Shown: positions 17,855-26,201 of the stretch, in pieces
How the letters are laid out: each line of letters starts with the position of its first letter
Position numbering within the stretch: position 1 is the first letter of the stretch
NCBI GenBank assembly: GCA_934168325.1
Contig: CAKPNG010000005.1
Location: 1-61,733 of the forward strand
Origin: an uncultured Bacilli bacterium
GTDB lineage: Bacteria; Bacillota_I; Bacilli_A; RFN20; CAG-826
Length of the DNA stretch: 61,733 bases
Direction: 5' to 3'
The notes under the pieces: generated by a model
What the model was told of the DNA's origin: nothing
Database searches by the model: none
Seen by the model: only the letters and a program-made list of their open reading frames with translations
Program-made: the position numbers and the translations under genes

Positions 17855-18700
17855 TTAGTCATTAATTTTTAAATAAGGTTCAATTTTTAGTCCTATTTTA
17901 TTTATAATTTCTAGCCCTAATTCAATTGCTTTATCATTAAGACAAGATGGGTCATGAGCATCTAATCCAATAATAATTTTTAAGCCATCTTCTTGATATT
18001 TTTTAATATATTCAAAGAAATTAATATTAGGATAAGGATAATTTTTATAATCTTTATAACCCCATGACTTAGAATTTCTAATTCCATTAATATTAAATTC
18101 TAAATAAACATTATTTTTAATTGCTTCAAGACATAATTCATCAATTCTATCTAATATATGTTTATTAAAATGAGTATTAAAATCACTTAAATAAGAAACA
18201 CAAAATAAATCAGGATGAGCAATAACTTTAAATAATTTAGATTTAATAGCACTAATTATAGTGTCAAAATATCCATCAACATTATCTTCATTAATTTCAG
18301 AAAAACTATTAATAAGTTTTCCTTTATAACTATAAAAATGAACACCTAAAATCATATAATCAAGTTTAGATCTTAAATACTTATAATATTCGATATCATC
18401 GATAAAAAATTCAGTTTCACTACCTTTATAAATCTTAATTTTATCTTTATATTTAATAATTGCTTCATCTATTTCTTTTAAATAAATATTTAAAAAAGAA
18501 TATAAACTCATATTTAAATTTAAATAATTTTTATGTAATTTTACTTTGTCAAAATAAGCTAAATCAATTGGGTTATGATCTGAAAATCCTAATTCAATAA
18601 ATCCTAAATCAATCGCTTTTAAAACATAATCAAAAACATCGCCATTAGCATGATTACATAAATAAGTATGAGTGTGATAATTAGCTTTAATTTCTTTCAT
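17855..18700 (-). CDS. PHP-domain phosphoesterase, histidinol-phosphatase (HisJ/HisK) family
   Basis: PHP enzymes hydrolyse phosphate esters with a metal cluster. The protein shows the order of metal-binding motifs expected for histidinol-phosphatase: NYHTHTYLCNHANGD at the N-terminus, then GFSDHNP, GSETEFF, LGVHFYS, IAHPDLF, EFNINGIRN and GLDAHDPS. From ATG 18700 it is 281 residues, near the family norm. The frame can also start at a TTG at 18718, but ATG 18700 sits exactly seven bases after a TATAAT, suggesting a leaderless message. No other his genes are nearby, so the real substrate may differ. It is upstream of jetA with a 145-base gap. Confidence 0.82.
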   Translation of the reverse strand: MKEIKANYHTHTYLCNHANGDVFDYVLKAIDLGFIELGFSDHNPIDLAYFDKVKLHKNYLNLNMSLYSFLNIYLKEIDEAIIKYKDKIKIYKGSETEFFIDDIEYYKYLRSKLDYMILGVHFYSYKGKLINSFSEINEDNVDGYFDTIISAIKSKLFKVIAHPDLFCVSYLSDFNTHFNKHILDRIDELCLEAIKNNVYLEFNINGIRNSKSWGYKDYKNYPYPNINFFEYIKKYQEDGLKIIIGLDAHDPSCLNDKAIELGLEIINKIGLKIEPYLKIND

Positions 18701-18707
18701 TTCACAT

Positions 18708-18736
18708 ATTATATTCAATTTAGGTTATAAAGTTAA
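18708..18736 (-). promoter_or_regulatory. Promoter of the PHP gene, probably giving a leaderless mRNA
   Basis: On the minus strand, TTAACT (18731-18736) and TATAAT (18708-18713) are 17 bases apart. The expected start of transcription coincides with the ATG at 18700. No Shine-Dalgarno is present for either candidate start codon. Confidence 0.5.
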
Positions 18737-18896
18737 TTTAAATGAGTTAATTTTAAATAACTAATTATAGAATTGTTCATAATTATTTGTTTTATTACTA
18801 TATGAAATTAATTATGTAATAAATTATTTTTTACTATAATTTATATTAAATACATCATAAAAAAATTATTTTAATTATGCTGAATATGAAATAAAA

Positions 18897-19094
18897 TTAT
18901 TCTTTTCTTGTTAAAATAAAAACAATAAGTACTCCAAAAAGTGAAAACATTAATGCTAAAAAAGTAAGTATTATAATGAAATCTTGGTTATATCCCGAAA
19001 GCGTTACATAAGAAATTACAAAAGTCAAAATAGTTGTAATTATAGACAAAATAACAGAAATTATTCTAAAATTTAATTTTTTAATACCCTTCAT
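18897..19094 (-). CDS. Small two-helix membrane protein
   Basis: The product has 65 residues with two hydrophobic stretches, ISVILSIITTILTFVISYV and FIIILTFLALMFSLFGVLIV, joined by a short polar loop and ending in KE. Codon use looks like its neighbours. The ATG follows TTAGGA with almost no spacing, so the start is poorly supported. A better AAAGGAG (minus strand, about 19150-19156) lies some 60 bases upstream. The flanking bases 18719-18896 and 19095-19258 are AT-rich and show no other gene. Function unknown. Confidence 0.45.
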   Translation of the reverse strand: MKGIKKLNFRIISVILSIITTILTFVISYVTLSGYNQDFIIILTFLALMFSLFGVLIVFILTRKE

Positions 19095-19258
19095 TCCTAA
19101 TTTATTTCACTTTATTTTTTTTAGGAATTATTCAACATATTTTATTAAGCAACTTCTCCTTTGTATTTATAATATTAGTGTAAATAAATAGTAAAATTAT
19201 TTATTAATGTTTATAATAATTTGAAAGGATTATTATAAAGTTATTAAAGAATTAAATT

Positions 19259-20203
19259 ATGCCATCAACTCTCACTCATTACACATTTCTAACATTAGTA
19301 GAACCTAATATTTCTAAGATTGGTTTTATAGGCGCTCAAGGTCCTGATCCTTTCTTTTTTAATTTTGCTAGTTTAAATAAAGGTAAAGATTCTAAAAAGA
19401 TTGAAGAATGTGGGCATTTTTTACATGATATTAATCCTATTAAAACCTTTTTATATTTTATAAATAGAATTAAAGAAAGTAAAAATAATAAAGAAAAGAA
19501 AGCTTTATATGATTATTTAAAAGGTATGACATCTCATTATGCTTTAGATGCTACTACTCATCCTTTTATTTTTTATAATTCTGGATTTGTTATTAGCGAT
19601 AAAGATAATTCTCATAACTTCTTTTTATCTCATGCTGCTATTGAATCAAGTATTGATCGTCTTGTTAGTGATAAATTTAATATTAATAAAAGTCCATCTA
19701 AGATGCTTTCTTTTAATAAGAAAGATTTAAAAATAGTTTCTAATGTTTTTTATAATTATTTAAATGATGAATTTAAATTAGATTTTATTAAAAATAAAAC
19801 ATTTTATATTGCTTTAAAAAGAATGAGATTTGTATATAGAGTTATATATTCTAAGCATCCTTATAAGAAAAATTTATTTAGAAAAGTAGCGAATAAATCA
19901 GCAATAAATGTATTTTCTACTCCAACTACAAAGCAAGTTCTTCCTTATGATTTTTTAAATTTAAATCATAAAACTTATACAAGTTGCGTTGATTCTAATA
20001 AAAAATATAATTTTGATTTTTATCAATTAATCGATAAAGCTAAAGATTATTATTTTGTATTATTAAAAGAAATTGATAAACTAATTGATGGTTCTACTTC
20101 TAATCTAGCTGAAGTTATTGATAATGTTAATCATAACGGTCATAAAGTAAATGAAGTTATGAAATATTACAACTTAATATGGAACCATAAATTATCAAAA
20201 TAA
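19259..20203 (+). CDS. Zinc-dependent phospholipase C family protein
   Basis: The 314-residue protein matches the bacterial Zn_dep_PLPC group. It starts MPSTLTHYTFL, then has GAQGPDPFFFNF, HFLHDINP, GMTSHYALDATTHPFIFY and SHAAIESSIDR. The His and Asp residues in these blocks are the likely zinc ligands. There is no signal peptide, so unlike secreted clostridial alpha-toxin it is probably cytosolic. Members of this short group are usually annotated only from the fold, and the substrate is unknown. No clear Shine-Dalgarno precedes the ATG. It stands alone between the minus-strand small membrane gene and the infC leader. Confidence 0.75.
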   Translation: MPSTLTHYTFLTLVEPNISKIGFIGAQGPDPFFFNFASLNKGKDSKKIEECGHFLHDINPIKTFLYFINRIKESKNNKEKKALYDYLKGMTSHYALDATTHPFIFYNSGFVISDKDNSHNFFLSHAAIESSIDRLVSDKFNINKSPSKMLSFNKKDLKIVSNVFYNYLNDEFKLDFIKNKTFYIALKRMRFVYRVIYSKHPYKKNLFRKVANKSAINVFSTPTTKQVLPYDFLNLNHKTYTSCVDSNKKYNFDFYQLIDKAKDYYFVLLKEIDKLIDGSTSNLAEVIDNVNHNGHKVNEVMKYYNLIWNHKLSK

Positions 20204-20228
20204 TTGTTGTATTCTAAATTAGTTATAT

Positions 20229-20366
20229 ATATAATATTAACCGAACGTAGAAAGAAAAGCGCCTGCTTCTCACCAGATTAATAAATTAATTAATTGGTCA
20301 ATAGCTACAAATGTTAATTTTGTAAACTCAACGGGCGCATGAATTTATGCGTCCGTTTTATTTATC
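20229..20366 (+). ncRNA. Ribosomal protein L20-type leader of infC-rpmI-rplT
   Basis: The region after TATAAT (20229-20234) forms a structured leader typical of the IF3-L35-L20 operon in Firmicutes. It ends in a terminator: ACGGGCGCAT (20331-20340) pairs with ATGCGTCCGT (20347-20356) around the loop GAATTT and is followed by TTTTATTTAT. An upstream GCGCC (20259-20263) can pair with GGCGC (20334-20338) as an anti-terminator. In Bacillus, L20 binding to such a leader favours termination. The element and its logic are inferred from layout and pairing. Confidence 0.75.
20347..20362 (+). terminator. 3' half of the leader attenuator hairpin
   Basis: The 3' arm of the stem and its T-run lie directly before the infC ribosome-binding site. 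The ATG at 20347 belongs to this arm and should not be taken as the infC start. Confidence 0.7.
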
Positions 20367-20382
20367 TCAGGAGGAAAATACT

Positions 20383-20955
20383 ATAGCACAAACCCAAAAT
20401 CCTAATAATCAGCAGGATATTAAAAATCGCAAAAATGATAAATTTAATGGCGATATCGTTAATGAAAGAATTCACTTTAAAGAAGTCTTAGTTATAGGAC
20501 CTAATGGTGAATCACTTGGAAAAATGTCTAGATTTGATGCTTTTAAAAAGGCTGAAGAGTATGATTTAGACTTATTATGTGTAGCACCTAATGCTAATCC
20601 ACCAGTCTGTAAAATTATCAACTACGGAAAATATCGTTTCGAAGCTCAAAAGAAAGCTAAAGAAGCTAAAAAGAATCAACGTATAGTTGAAATTAAGGAA
20701 GTTCAATTAACTCCACAAATCGGTGAACACGATATCCAAACTAAGGTTAAAGCTGCTATACGTTTCCTACAAGATGGAAATAAAGTAAAAGTAGGCGTTA
20801 GATTTAGAGGACGTCAATTGTCACATGTTGATATGGGCGAAGATGTTCTAAATAAGTTCATTGAATACGTTTCTGAATATGCTGTCGTAGAGAAGCCTGC
20901 TTCTCTTGATGGTAAATGGCTTACTTGTGTATTAGCAAGTAAAATTAAAAAGTAG
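20383..20955 (+). CDS. infC: Translation initiation factor IF-3
   Basis: IF3 binds the 30S subunit and checks start-codon pairing. The conserved block NERIHFKEVLVIGPNGESLG and the C-terminal domain with RFLQDGNKVKVGVRFRGR are present. The frame is open from an ATG at 20347, but that codon lies in the leader terminator hairpin. A strong AGGAGG (20369-20374) sits eight bases before ATA at 20383, in the same frame. I therefore take ATA as the start, giving IAQTQNPNNQQ and 190 residues. Non-AUG starts (usually AUU) are characteristic of infC and allow IF3 autoregulation; ATA is a rarer variant. It is first in the operon with rpmI and rplT. Confidence 0.93.
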   Translation: MAQTQNPNNQQDIKNRKNDKFNGDIVNERIHFKEVLVIGPNGESLGKMSRFDAFKKAEEYDLDLLCVAPNANPPVCKIINYGKYRFEAQKKAKEAKKNQRIVEIKEVQLTPQIGEHDIQTKVKAAIRFLQDGNKVKVGVRFRGRQLSHVDMGEDVLNKFIEYVSEYAVVEKPASLDGKWLTCVLASKIKK

Positions 20956-20971
20956 AAAGAAGGAGAAAATT

Positions 20972-21166
20972 ATGCCAAAAATGAAATCAAAAAGAGCTTT
21001 AATGAAAAGAATTAAAGTCACTGGTAGTGGTAAAGTTGTAAGACATCACGCATATGTTTCACACTTAGCTCCACACAAAACTCACAAACAAAAGAGACAC
21101 TTAAGAAAGGCTACTGTTGTTAGCACTTCCGATATGAAGAGAATTAAGTATCTCATTCAACAATAG
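20972..21166 (+). CDS. rpmI: 50S ribosomal protein L35
   Basis: A basic 64-residue protein starting MPKMKSKRALMKRIKVTGSG, with HLAPHKTHKQKRHLRKA in the middle, the L35 signature and usual length. AGAAGGAG precedes the ATG. It is the middle gene of infC-rpmI-rplT. Confidence 0.97.
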   Translation: MPKMKSKRALMKRIKVTGSGKVVRHHAYVSHLAPHKTHKQKRHLRKATVVSTSDMKRIKYLIQQ

Positions 21167-21178
21167 GAGGTTAGAATC

Positions 21179-21529
21179 ATGAGAGTTAAAAATGGTCCAA
21201 CAACACACGCAAGAAGAAAAAAGATCTTAAAATCAGCTAAAGGTTATTTTGGAAGTAAACATTTACTTTTCAAAACTGCTAGAGAACAAGTAATGCGTTC
21301 TCATATGTATGCTTACATTGATAGAAGAAACATCAAAAGAGATTTCAGAAAACTTTGGATTAAAAGAATCAATGCTGCATGCAGAATGAACGATATTTCT
21401 TACAGCAAATTTATGCATGGTTTAAAAGTTAACAAAATCGATATTAATAGAAAAATGCTCAGCGAAATCGCTATTCACGATGAAACTGGATTCAAAGATT
21501 TAGTTAAAATTGCTAAAGAAGCAAAATAA
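21179..21529 (+). CDS. rplT: 50S ribosomal protein L20
   Basis: A basic 116-residue protein starting MRVKNGPTTHARRKKILKSA, with the typical GSKHLLFKTAREQVMRS and a C-terminal domain ending KIAKEAK. L20 is an early assembly protein of the 50S subunit and, in Firmicutes, the regulator that binds the leader upstream of infC. AGGAGG precedes the ATG. The operon ends in a terminator about 30 bases later. Confidence 0.98.
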   Translation: MRVKNGPTTHARRKKILKSAKGYFGSKHLLFKTAREQVMRSHMYAYIDRRNIKRDFRKLWIKRINAACRMNDISYSKFMHGLKVNKIDINRKMLSEIAIHDETGFKDLVKIAKEAK

Positions 21530-21555
21530 TTAAACTTAATTGAATTTATAAAAAT

Positions 21556-21587
21556 AACCTGTTGGATGATCCATCAGGTTTTTTATT
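21556..21587. terminator. Terminator after rplT, usable from both sides
   Basis: AACCTGTTGG pairs with CCATCAGGTT (one mismatch) around a 5-base loop and is followed by TTTTTTATTT. The minus strand also ends in a T-rich stretch, serving the convergent thiI. Confidence 0.85.
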
Positions 21588-21591
21588 TATT

Positions 21592-22767
21592 TTAATTATT
21601 ATTTATATTAGTAATAACTTTTAATTCAACATTTTCAATTGCTTCATTTAATAAAGGTGTAAAATCAAATTTATTTTCTATAATTTCACACTCCTTCATC
21701 TTTGGCTTAGTTTTAGGATTTTTATTTGTAAATATAGTACAACAATCTTCATAAGGTCTAATAGAAATATCGTAGCAATCAATCTTTTTTGAAATATTAA
21801 TGATATCTAATTTATCATAAGTAGCTAATGGTCTAATAATAGGGAAATTAGTAACTGAATTAATAACATACATCGATTCGATTGTTTGGCTAGCTACTTG
21901 CCCTATTGATTCTCCATTTGCAATAGCTTTAATATGAAGTTTATTAGCAAGCATTTCAGATAAACGATACATCATTCTTCTCATTATTGTTATTGGATAT
22001 CCTTCAGTCGATATTTCATATATCTTCTCTTGAATTTTAGTAAATGGGATAATAAATAAATTTATTTTATCTTGATATATATTTAATTTAGATAATAAAT
22101 CTTCTAATTTAATAATAACTCCAGCGTTTGTATATGGTGGAGCAGCAAAATGAATACATGTTACTTCTATTCCTCTTTTCATTAATAAATAAGTAGCAAC
22201 TGGTGAATCAATTCCTCCGCTTAGCATCATTAAAGCTCTTCCTGTAGATCCTGATGGATAACCACCTATTCCTTTAATTGTTTCTGTAAACATATAAATT
22301 CCATCTGGTTTTATTTCTAATGATAAAAGAATGTCAGGGTTATGAACATCAACTTTTAGGTCTGTATTTTTTAAAATTATACTAGCGATTTCACGATTAA
22401 TTTCATCGCTTATATATGGGAATGATTTATCAATTCTTCTAGCATAAACTTTAAATGTTTTTCCAGTTTCTTTTTTAATTTCTTCTAATGCTAAATTTTT
22501 AATATCTTCTAATTCAAATAAATCTGCTTTATAAGCTAAAGAAAAACTTCCAATGCCAGCAACTTCTTTTAAAGGCAAATAATCAAATTCATCTTTCTTT
22601 AAAATGTCAATATAGATATGATCATGTCTTAAAATTAATGAGTATATATCATTATAACCTAATAAATTTTTCTTAATGTTTCTAGCTAAAAGGTTAATAA
22701 AATCTTTTCTATTTTTGCCTTTGGTTGACATTTCACCAAAGCGAATAATAATTGTATTATAATCCAT
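21592..22767 (-). CDS. thiI: tRNA 4-thiouridine synthase
   Basis: ThiI uses ATP and sulfur delivered by a cysteine desulfurase to make 4-thiouridine at tRNA position 8, and it can take part in thiazole synthesis. The 391 residues show an N-terminal ferredoxin-like/THUMP region and the PP-loop MMLSGGIDSPVATYLLMKRG. Further on are NGESIGQVASQT and a C-terminal EDCCTIF. The rhodanese domain of the E. coli protein is absent, as in Bacillus. AAGGAG precedes the ATG. It follows the desulfurase gene by three bases, the usual sulfur-donor pair. Confidence 0.95.
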   Translation of the reverse strand: MDYNTIIIRFGEMSTKGKNRKDFINLLARNIKKNLLGYNDIYSLILRHDHIYIDILKKDEFDYLPLKEVAGIGSFSLAYKADLFELEDIKNLALEEIKKETGKTFKVYARRIDKSFPYISDEINREIASIILKNTDLKVDVHNPDILLSLEIKPDGIYMFTETIKGIGGYPSGSTGRALMMLSGGIDSPVATYLLMKRGIEVTCIHFAAPPYTNAGVIIKLEDLLSKLNIYQDKINLFIIPFTKIQEKIYEISTEGYPITIMRRMMYRLSEMLANKLHIKAIANGESIGQVASQTIESMYVINSVTNFPIIRPLATYDKLDIINISKKIDCYDISIRPYEDCCTIFTNKNPKTKPKMKECEIIENKFDFTPLLNEAIENVELKVITNINNN

Positions 22768-22770
22768 AAA

Positions 22771-23898
22771 CTAACTCCTTAATGTATTTAAAATGTTTTT
22801 CAATTCGTTAAGAAAAATATCACATTCTTCTATTGTGTTATCTGATGAAAAAGATAATCTAATAGAATTTTTAGCTTCTTTTTCACTATTTGTTAAATTA
22901 AAAATAACATATGATGGAACTTCTTTTTTACTGGAACAAGCACTAGTACTACTAACATAAATTTCTTTATTACTTAAAGCTTCAACAGCTACACTAGCTT
23001 TTTTATCGATTGAAAAATTTAAAATATATGGGGTTTGTTTTTTAAATAAATGTAACTTTACTCCAGGAATTTCTTTTAACTTTTCAACTAAATAATTAAA
23101 AATTAATGTGACTTTTGCATAGTTTTCTTTAAAATTAGCCATTATTTCTTTAGTAGCAACATCAAAAGAAAATATCAACGGCGCATCCAAAGTTGAACTA
23201 CGTAAATTGTTTTCTTGCCCTCCTCCAACTAAAATTGGATTAAGTCTAATTTTCTTCTTTTTGATTAAGCAACTAATACTTTTTAATCCATGGATTTTAT
23301 GAGAAGATATTGTAATTAAGTCTCCTAAGCTATAATTAAATTGATATTTACCTAAAGTTTGAGAACAGTCTAAATGCAAAACACATTTTGGAAATTGAGA
23401 TACTTTAGATCTAATTAATTCAGCATCAACATATAGCCCAACCTCGTTATTTATTGGTGTTAAAGCAACTAATATTGTTTTATTATCAATAGTTTGATTG
23501 ACTTGTTCAATATTAAAATTGCCACTTTCATCTACATCTAAATATTTAACAATAAAGCCATGTTCTTTTTCTAAATATTTAAAAGTTTCTAAGACACTAG
23601 CATGTTCAATATGTGTAGTAACAATTACGTTTCCACGATTCTTATTAGCTAAGCAATAACCTATAATTGAAAGATTATTAGCTTCTGTTGCGCTACTTGT
23701 AAATATCACTTCATAATCAGAATTTAAATGAAGATATTTTAAAATATTATCTCTACTATGATTGATTTTATTTGTCAATTGCATTCCTAAATAATGAATT
23801 GAACTAGGATTAGCAAAATCATTTTTTACAGCATCTAAATACGTATTTAAAACAATTTCGCTAACTTTAGTTGTAGCAGCATTGTCAAAATAAATCAT
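22771..23898 (-). CDS. Cysteine desulfurase (NifS/IscS family, ThiI partner)
   Basis: This PLP enzyme releases sulfur from cysteine and passes it as persulfide. The 375 residues start MIYFDNAATTKVSE. The PLP lysine is in ISSHKIHGLKSIS, and the mobile loop with the active cysteine is STSACSSKKEV. THIEHASVLETFKYLE is also diagnostic. Position between ezrA and thiI matches B. subtilis nifZ, the dedicated ThiI sulfur donor, so this is the likely orthologue. Its ATG overlaps the ezrA stop by four bases. Confidence 0.93.
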   Translation of the reverse strand: MIYFDNAATTKVSEIVLNTYLDAVKNDFANPSSIHYLGMQLTNKINHSRDNILKYLHLNSDYEVIFTSSATEANNLSIIGYCLANKNRGNVIVTTHIEHASVLETFKYLEKEHGFIVKYLDVDESGNFNIEQVNQTIDNKTILVALTPINNEVGLYVDAELIRSKVSQFPKCVLHLDCSQTLGKYQFNYSLGDLITISSHKIHGLKSISCLIKKKKIRLNPILVGGGQENNLRSSTLDAPLIFSFDVATKEIMANFKENYAKVTLIFNYLVEKLKEIPGVKLHLFKKQTPYILNFSIDKKASVAVEALSNKEIYVSSTSACSSKKEVPSYVIFNLTNSEKEAKNSIRLSFSSDNTIEECDIFLNELKNILNTLRS

Positions 23899-25631
23899 TG
23901 TCTATTATACCCGTCTTTAAGTTTGATTTTTTCAATAGATTCATTACTTATTTCAAAAGCAAGTTTATAATTTCCGTTTTCATATAAATCTTCAGCTTGA
24001 TCAACAAGTGCATTAACATCAGTAAATTTATATCTCTCTTTATTCGCAATTAAAATATTTTTCTCAGCTTCTTTTTTGAAATTAAGTAATTTATCAATTT
24101 CAATAAATAATGAATTAGAAAGATTATTTAACTTATTAACATTTACATTTACTTCATTAACATCAATTGGTATAACTTTAATAATAGAATAAATATTATC
24201 TATATATTTATAACAATCATTAAACGTATTTTTAAAATTATCTACAAGTGTTTTATCCTTGATGTTATTTTCAACAAGTGACTCATAATTTTTAAGTTTA
24301 AAATATAAAATATTAATCAAATTATAAGCTTTTTCAGAATCATTTTTTAAAGTAACTAAATAATTTTTAAAAGCAGTAATTCTATCATTTAAATCGTTAG
24401 TTCCGTTATCAAGAGCAGACATTCTATCAACTAAAGCTTTGTAAGGAATACTATCTTTTTGGTGAATATAAACTTCCATCTTTCTTTTTTCTTTACTAAC
24501 TTCATTAACCTTGTCTGATAAATCATTAAAATCTTGTAAATGTTTCTCATCAACAACATAAAATTTATTAATTTTTGCCATTGTATTTGAAATTTTAATA
24601 TATTCTTTTTCTAAAGAAACAAATCTTTCAGAACTATTTTTAATATTGGATTCAAATTCTTCTTTTGATTTTTGTTCATCAGCAAACGAAGCTTTAACTT
24701 CATTTATTTGAGAATGCATATTATTAATATTCGTTTCGATATCTGAAAATCTTAAATTTTTCAAATTATTAACGGAATTCTCAACACAATAATGTAAAGA
24801 ATTAATAATATCTTCAATATTTAAAGATCTTAAAGGATAGCCAAGTGATAATAATTCACGATAATTATTAGTTATGTCATCTATTTCTTTTGGTAAAATA
24901 TTTAATAATTCATCAATATATTTAGGTGCTTTATCCATCATATTTAATAAAGATTTTAAAATTTTATTCATTTTAGGAACCATTGATGAAGCTTCATCAT
25001 AATTTGCACTTTCTACGTATCCATCATATTGATTGAATTGACTTTCGATCATATCGAATACTTTATAAAAAGAATCATGTAAATAAGATAAATCATTTTC
25101 ATTAGCATTATATTTAGATTTAACTTCTCTAAATCTTTCTTTTAATAATAAAATATTTTGTCTAGCATCTTCTTCTGGTTTAATAATAGCGTATAAATCG
25201 CTATCTAATGAATTAACGCTTTCTTCGTAATGAGTAAGAATTGTACTTCTTTCGTTATAATAATTCTTAAATTCTTTATAACTTTTTTGTTCATATAAAC
25301 TTTTAAGTTCATTTAAAATTTCAAGATATAATTGATCTTGATTATCACGAATTTCTTTAAATCTTCTAAAATATGTAGAATGAATATCACCATATAAAAG
25401 ATTAGTTCTAGAAATTATTTCTAATCTTTGAATATAATTTAAATCTTGTCCAAGTAATAAAGAATTTAAATATTCGTATTTCTTTTCAACATCCGTTAAA
25501 ATTCTACGACATCTTCTTTTTTTTAGTATCATTTTATCTAATAAAAATACAACTAATAATAAAAATAACGCTCCACCCATGGTAGAACAAACAATAATAA
25601 TTTTGTCTAAAGTTGAAAATAATATTAACAT
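23895..25631 (-). CDS. ezrA: Septation ring formation regulator EzrA
   Basis: EzrA is a membrane-anchored, spectrin-like protein that restrains and positions FtsZ rings. The 578-residue chain has one N-terminal transmembrane segment (IIVCSTMGGALFLLLVVFLL), then basic residues, then an almost continuous coiled coil to the C-terminus. That fits the 562-residue Bacillus protein. The ezrA-nifZ-thiI order supports the call strongly. No Shine-Dalgarno precedes the ATG; instead TAAAAT sits six bases upstream, consistent with a leaderless message. Its presence implies FtsZ-based division. Confidence 0.88.
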   Translation of the reverse strand: MLILFSTLDKIIIVCSTMGGALFLLLVVFLLDKMILKKRRCRRILTDVEKKYEYLNSLLLGQDLNYIQRLEIISRTNLLYGDIHSTYFRRFKEIRDNQDQLYLEILNELKSLYEQKSYKEFKNYYNERSTILTHYEESVNSLDSDLYAIIKPEEDARQNILLLKERFREVKSKYNANENDLSYLHDSFYKVFDMIESQFNQYDGYVESANYDEASSMVPKMNKILKSLLNMMDKAPKYIDELLNILPKEIDDITNNYRELLSLGYPLRSLNIEDIINSLHYCVENSVNNLKNLRFSDIETNINNMHSQINEVKASFADEQKSKEEFESNIKNSSERFVSLEKEYIKISNTMAKINKFYVVDEKHLQDFNDLSDKVNEVSKEKRKMEVYIHQKDSIPYKALVDRMSALDNGTNDLNDRITAFKNYLVTLKNDSEKAYNLINILYFKLKNYESLVENNIKDKTLVDNFKNTFNDCYKYIDNIYSIIKVIPIDVNEVNVNVNKLNNLSNSLFIEIDKLLNFKKEAEKNILIANKERYKFTDVNALVDQAEDLYENGNYKLAFEISNESIEKIKLKDGYNRQ

Positions 25632-25637
25632 ATTTAT

Positions 25638-25643
25638 ATTTTA
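25638..25643 (-). promoter_or_regulatory. Possible -10 element placing transcription start at the ezrA ATG
   Basis: TAAAAT on the minus strand is six bases before the ATG, and there is no ribosome-binding site. The -35 is not convincing. Confidence 0.3.
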
Positions 25644-25757
25644 TAACTTAATACATATTTTTTCTACATATTAATATAGATTAATTTATAATTTTTTCAC
25701 AACTATTGTATTTTCAATATTTATAAAAATATATGACTTTTGCATAGTTATTGAATA

Positions 25758-25795
25758 AAAATAACGTTATTTTAAAATTATAATCGATTATAATT
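25758..25795. repeat. Two adjacent perfect palindromes upstream of ezrA
   Basis: AAAATAACGTTATTTT (25758-25773) is a perfect 16-bp palindrome. Two bases later AATTATAATCGATTATAATT (25776-25795) is a perfect 20-bp palindrome. They lie between the Nudix stop and ezrA. Neither has a GC-rich stem or a proper T-run, so they look more like paired operator sites than a terminator. Confidence 0.5.
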
Positions 25796-25799
25796 ATTG

Positions 25800-26201
25800 T
25801 TATTTATTATTAATTAAATTAAATAATTCATCAAAATCCATCGATAATTTGTAATTATGCAATTCACTCTTTTTAATAAAAAATACATTGCCTTCTTCAC
25901 TACTTTTTATTGTTCCAGTAAACTCATTACATTTATATAAAAATCCTAAATAGCGGATTCCATCTTCAAATCTCCATTCTTTAATATCACAAAGAATGGG
26001 ATTTTTAATACTAAGACCTGTTTCTTCCTTCATTTCTCTAATTACGGATTCTTCTAATGTCTCATTTTCTTCAACATGTCCTCCAGGAAAAGAGATTCCT
26101 GGCCAATCTTTTTTTGTCCTATTAATTACTAAAATTTCATCACCTTTATAGATCATGCACATATTAGACAAAATTGTTTTCGATATTTTATTATCAGTCA
26201 T
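25800..26201 (-). CDS. Nudix hydrolase (MutT-like)
   Basis: A 133-residue protein with a complete Nudix box: GGHVEENETLEESVIREMKE followed by ETGL. The box binds Mg2+ and positions a nucleoside diphosphate-X substrate. WPGISFPGGHVE before the box is common in the oxidised-nucleotide (8-oxo-dGTP) group, but the substrate cannot be told from sequence. The start overlaps the end of the yfcE-like gene by eight bases, so the two are co-translated. Confidence 0.88.
   Translation of the reverse strand: MTDNKISKTILSNMCMIYKGDEILVINRTKKDWPGISFPGGHVEENETLEESVIREMKEETGLSIKNPILCDIKEWRFEDGIRYLGFLYKCNEFTGTIKSSEEGNVFFIKKSELHNYKLSMDFDELFNLINNK

Noticed and set aside
17855..18718. PHP protein as a substitute nuclease for the missing JetD
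   Set aside because: Its motifs match histidinol-phosphatase HisJ/HisK along the whole chain. It has its own promoter and lies 145 bases before jetA, so there is no positive evidence for a nuclease role.
19095..19258. Short peptide after the strong AAAGGAG on the minus strand near 19150
   Set aside because: The reachable starts give only 5-6 codons (for example MLNNS). I see no other support, so it is mentioned only with the neighbouring membrane gene.
20347..20382. ATG at 20347 as the infC start
   Set aside because: It lies in the 3' arm of the attenuator, upstream of the AGGAGG site, and would add 12 residues (MRPFYLSQEENT) encoded by terminator and ribosome-binding-site sequence.
23895..25631. 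ezrA as a novel coiled-coil protein
   Set aside because: The N-terminal anchor, length and the ezrA-nifZ-thiI order match Bacillus; it is an expected gene.
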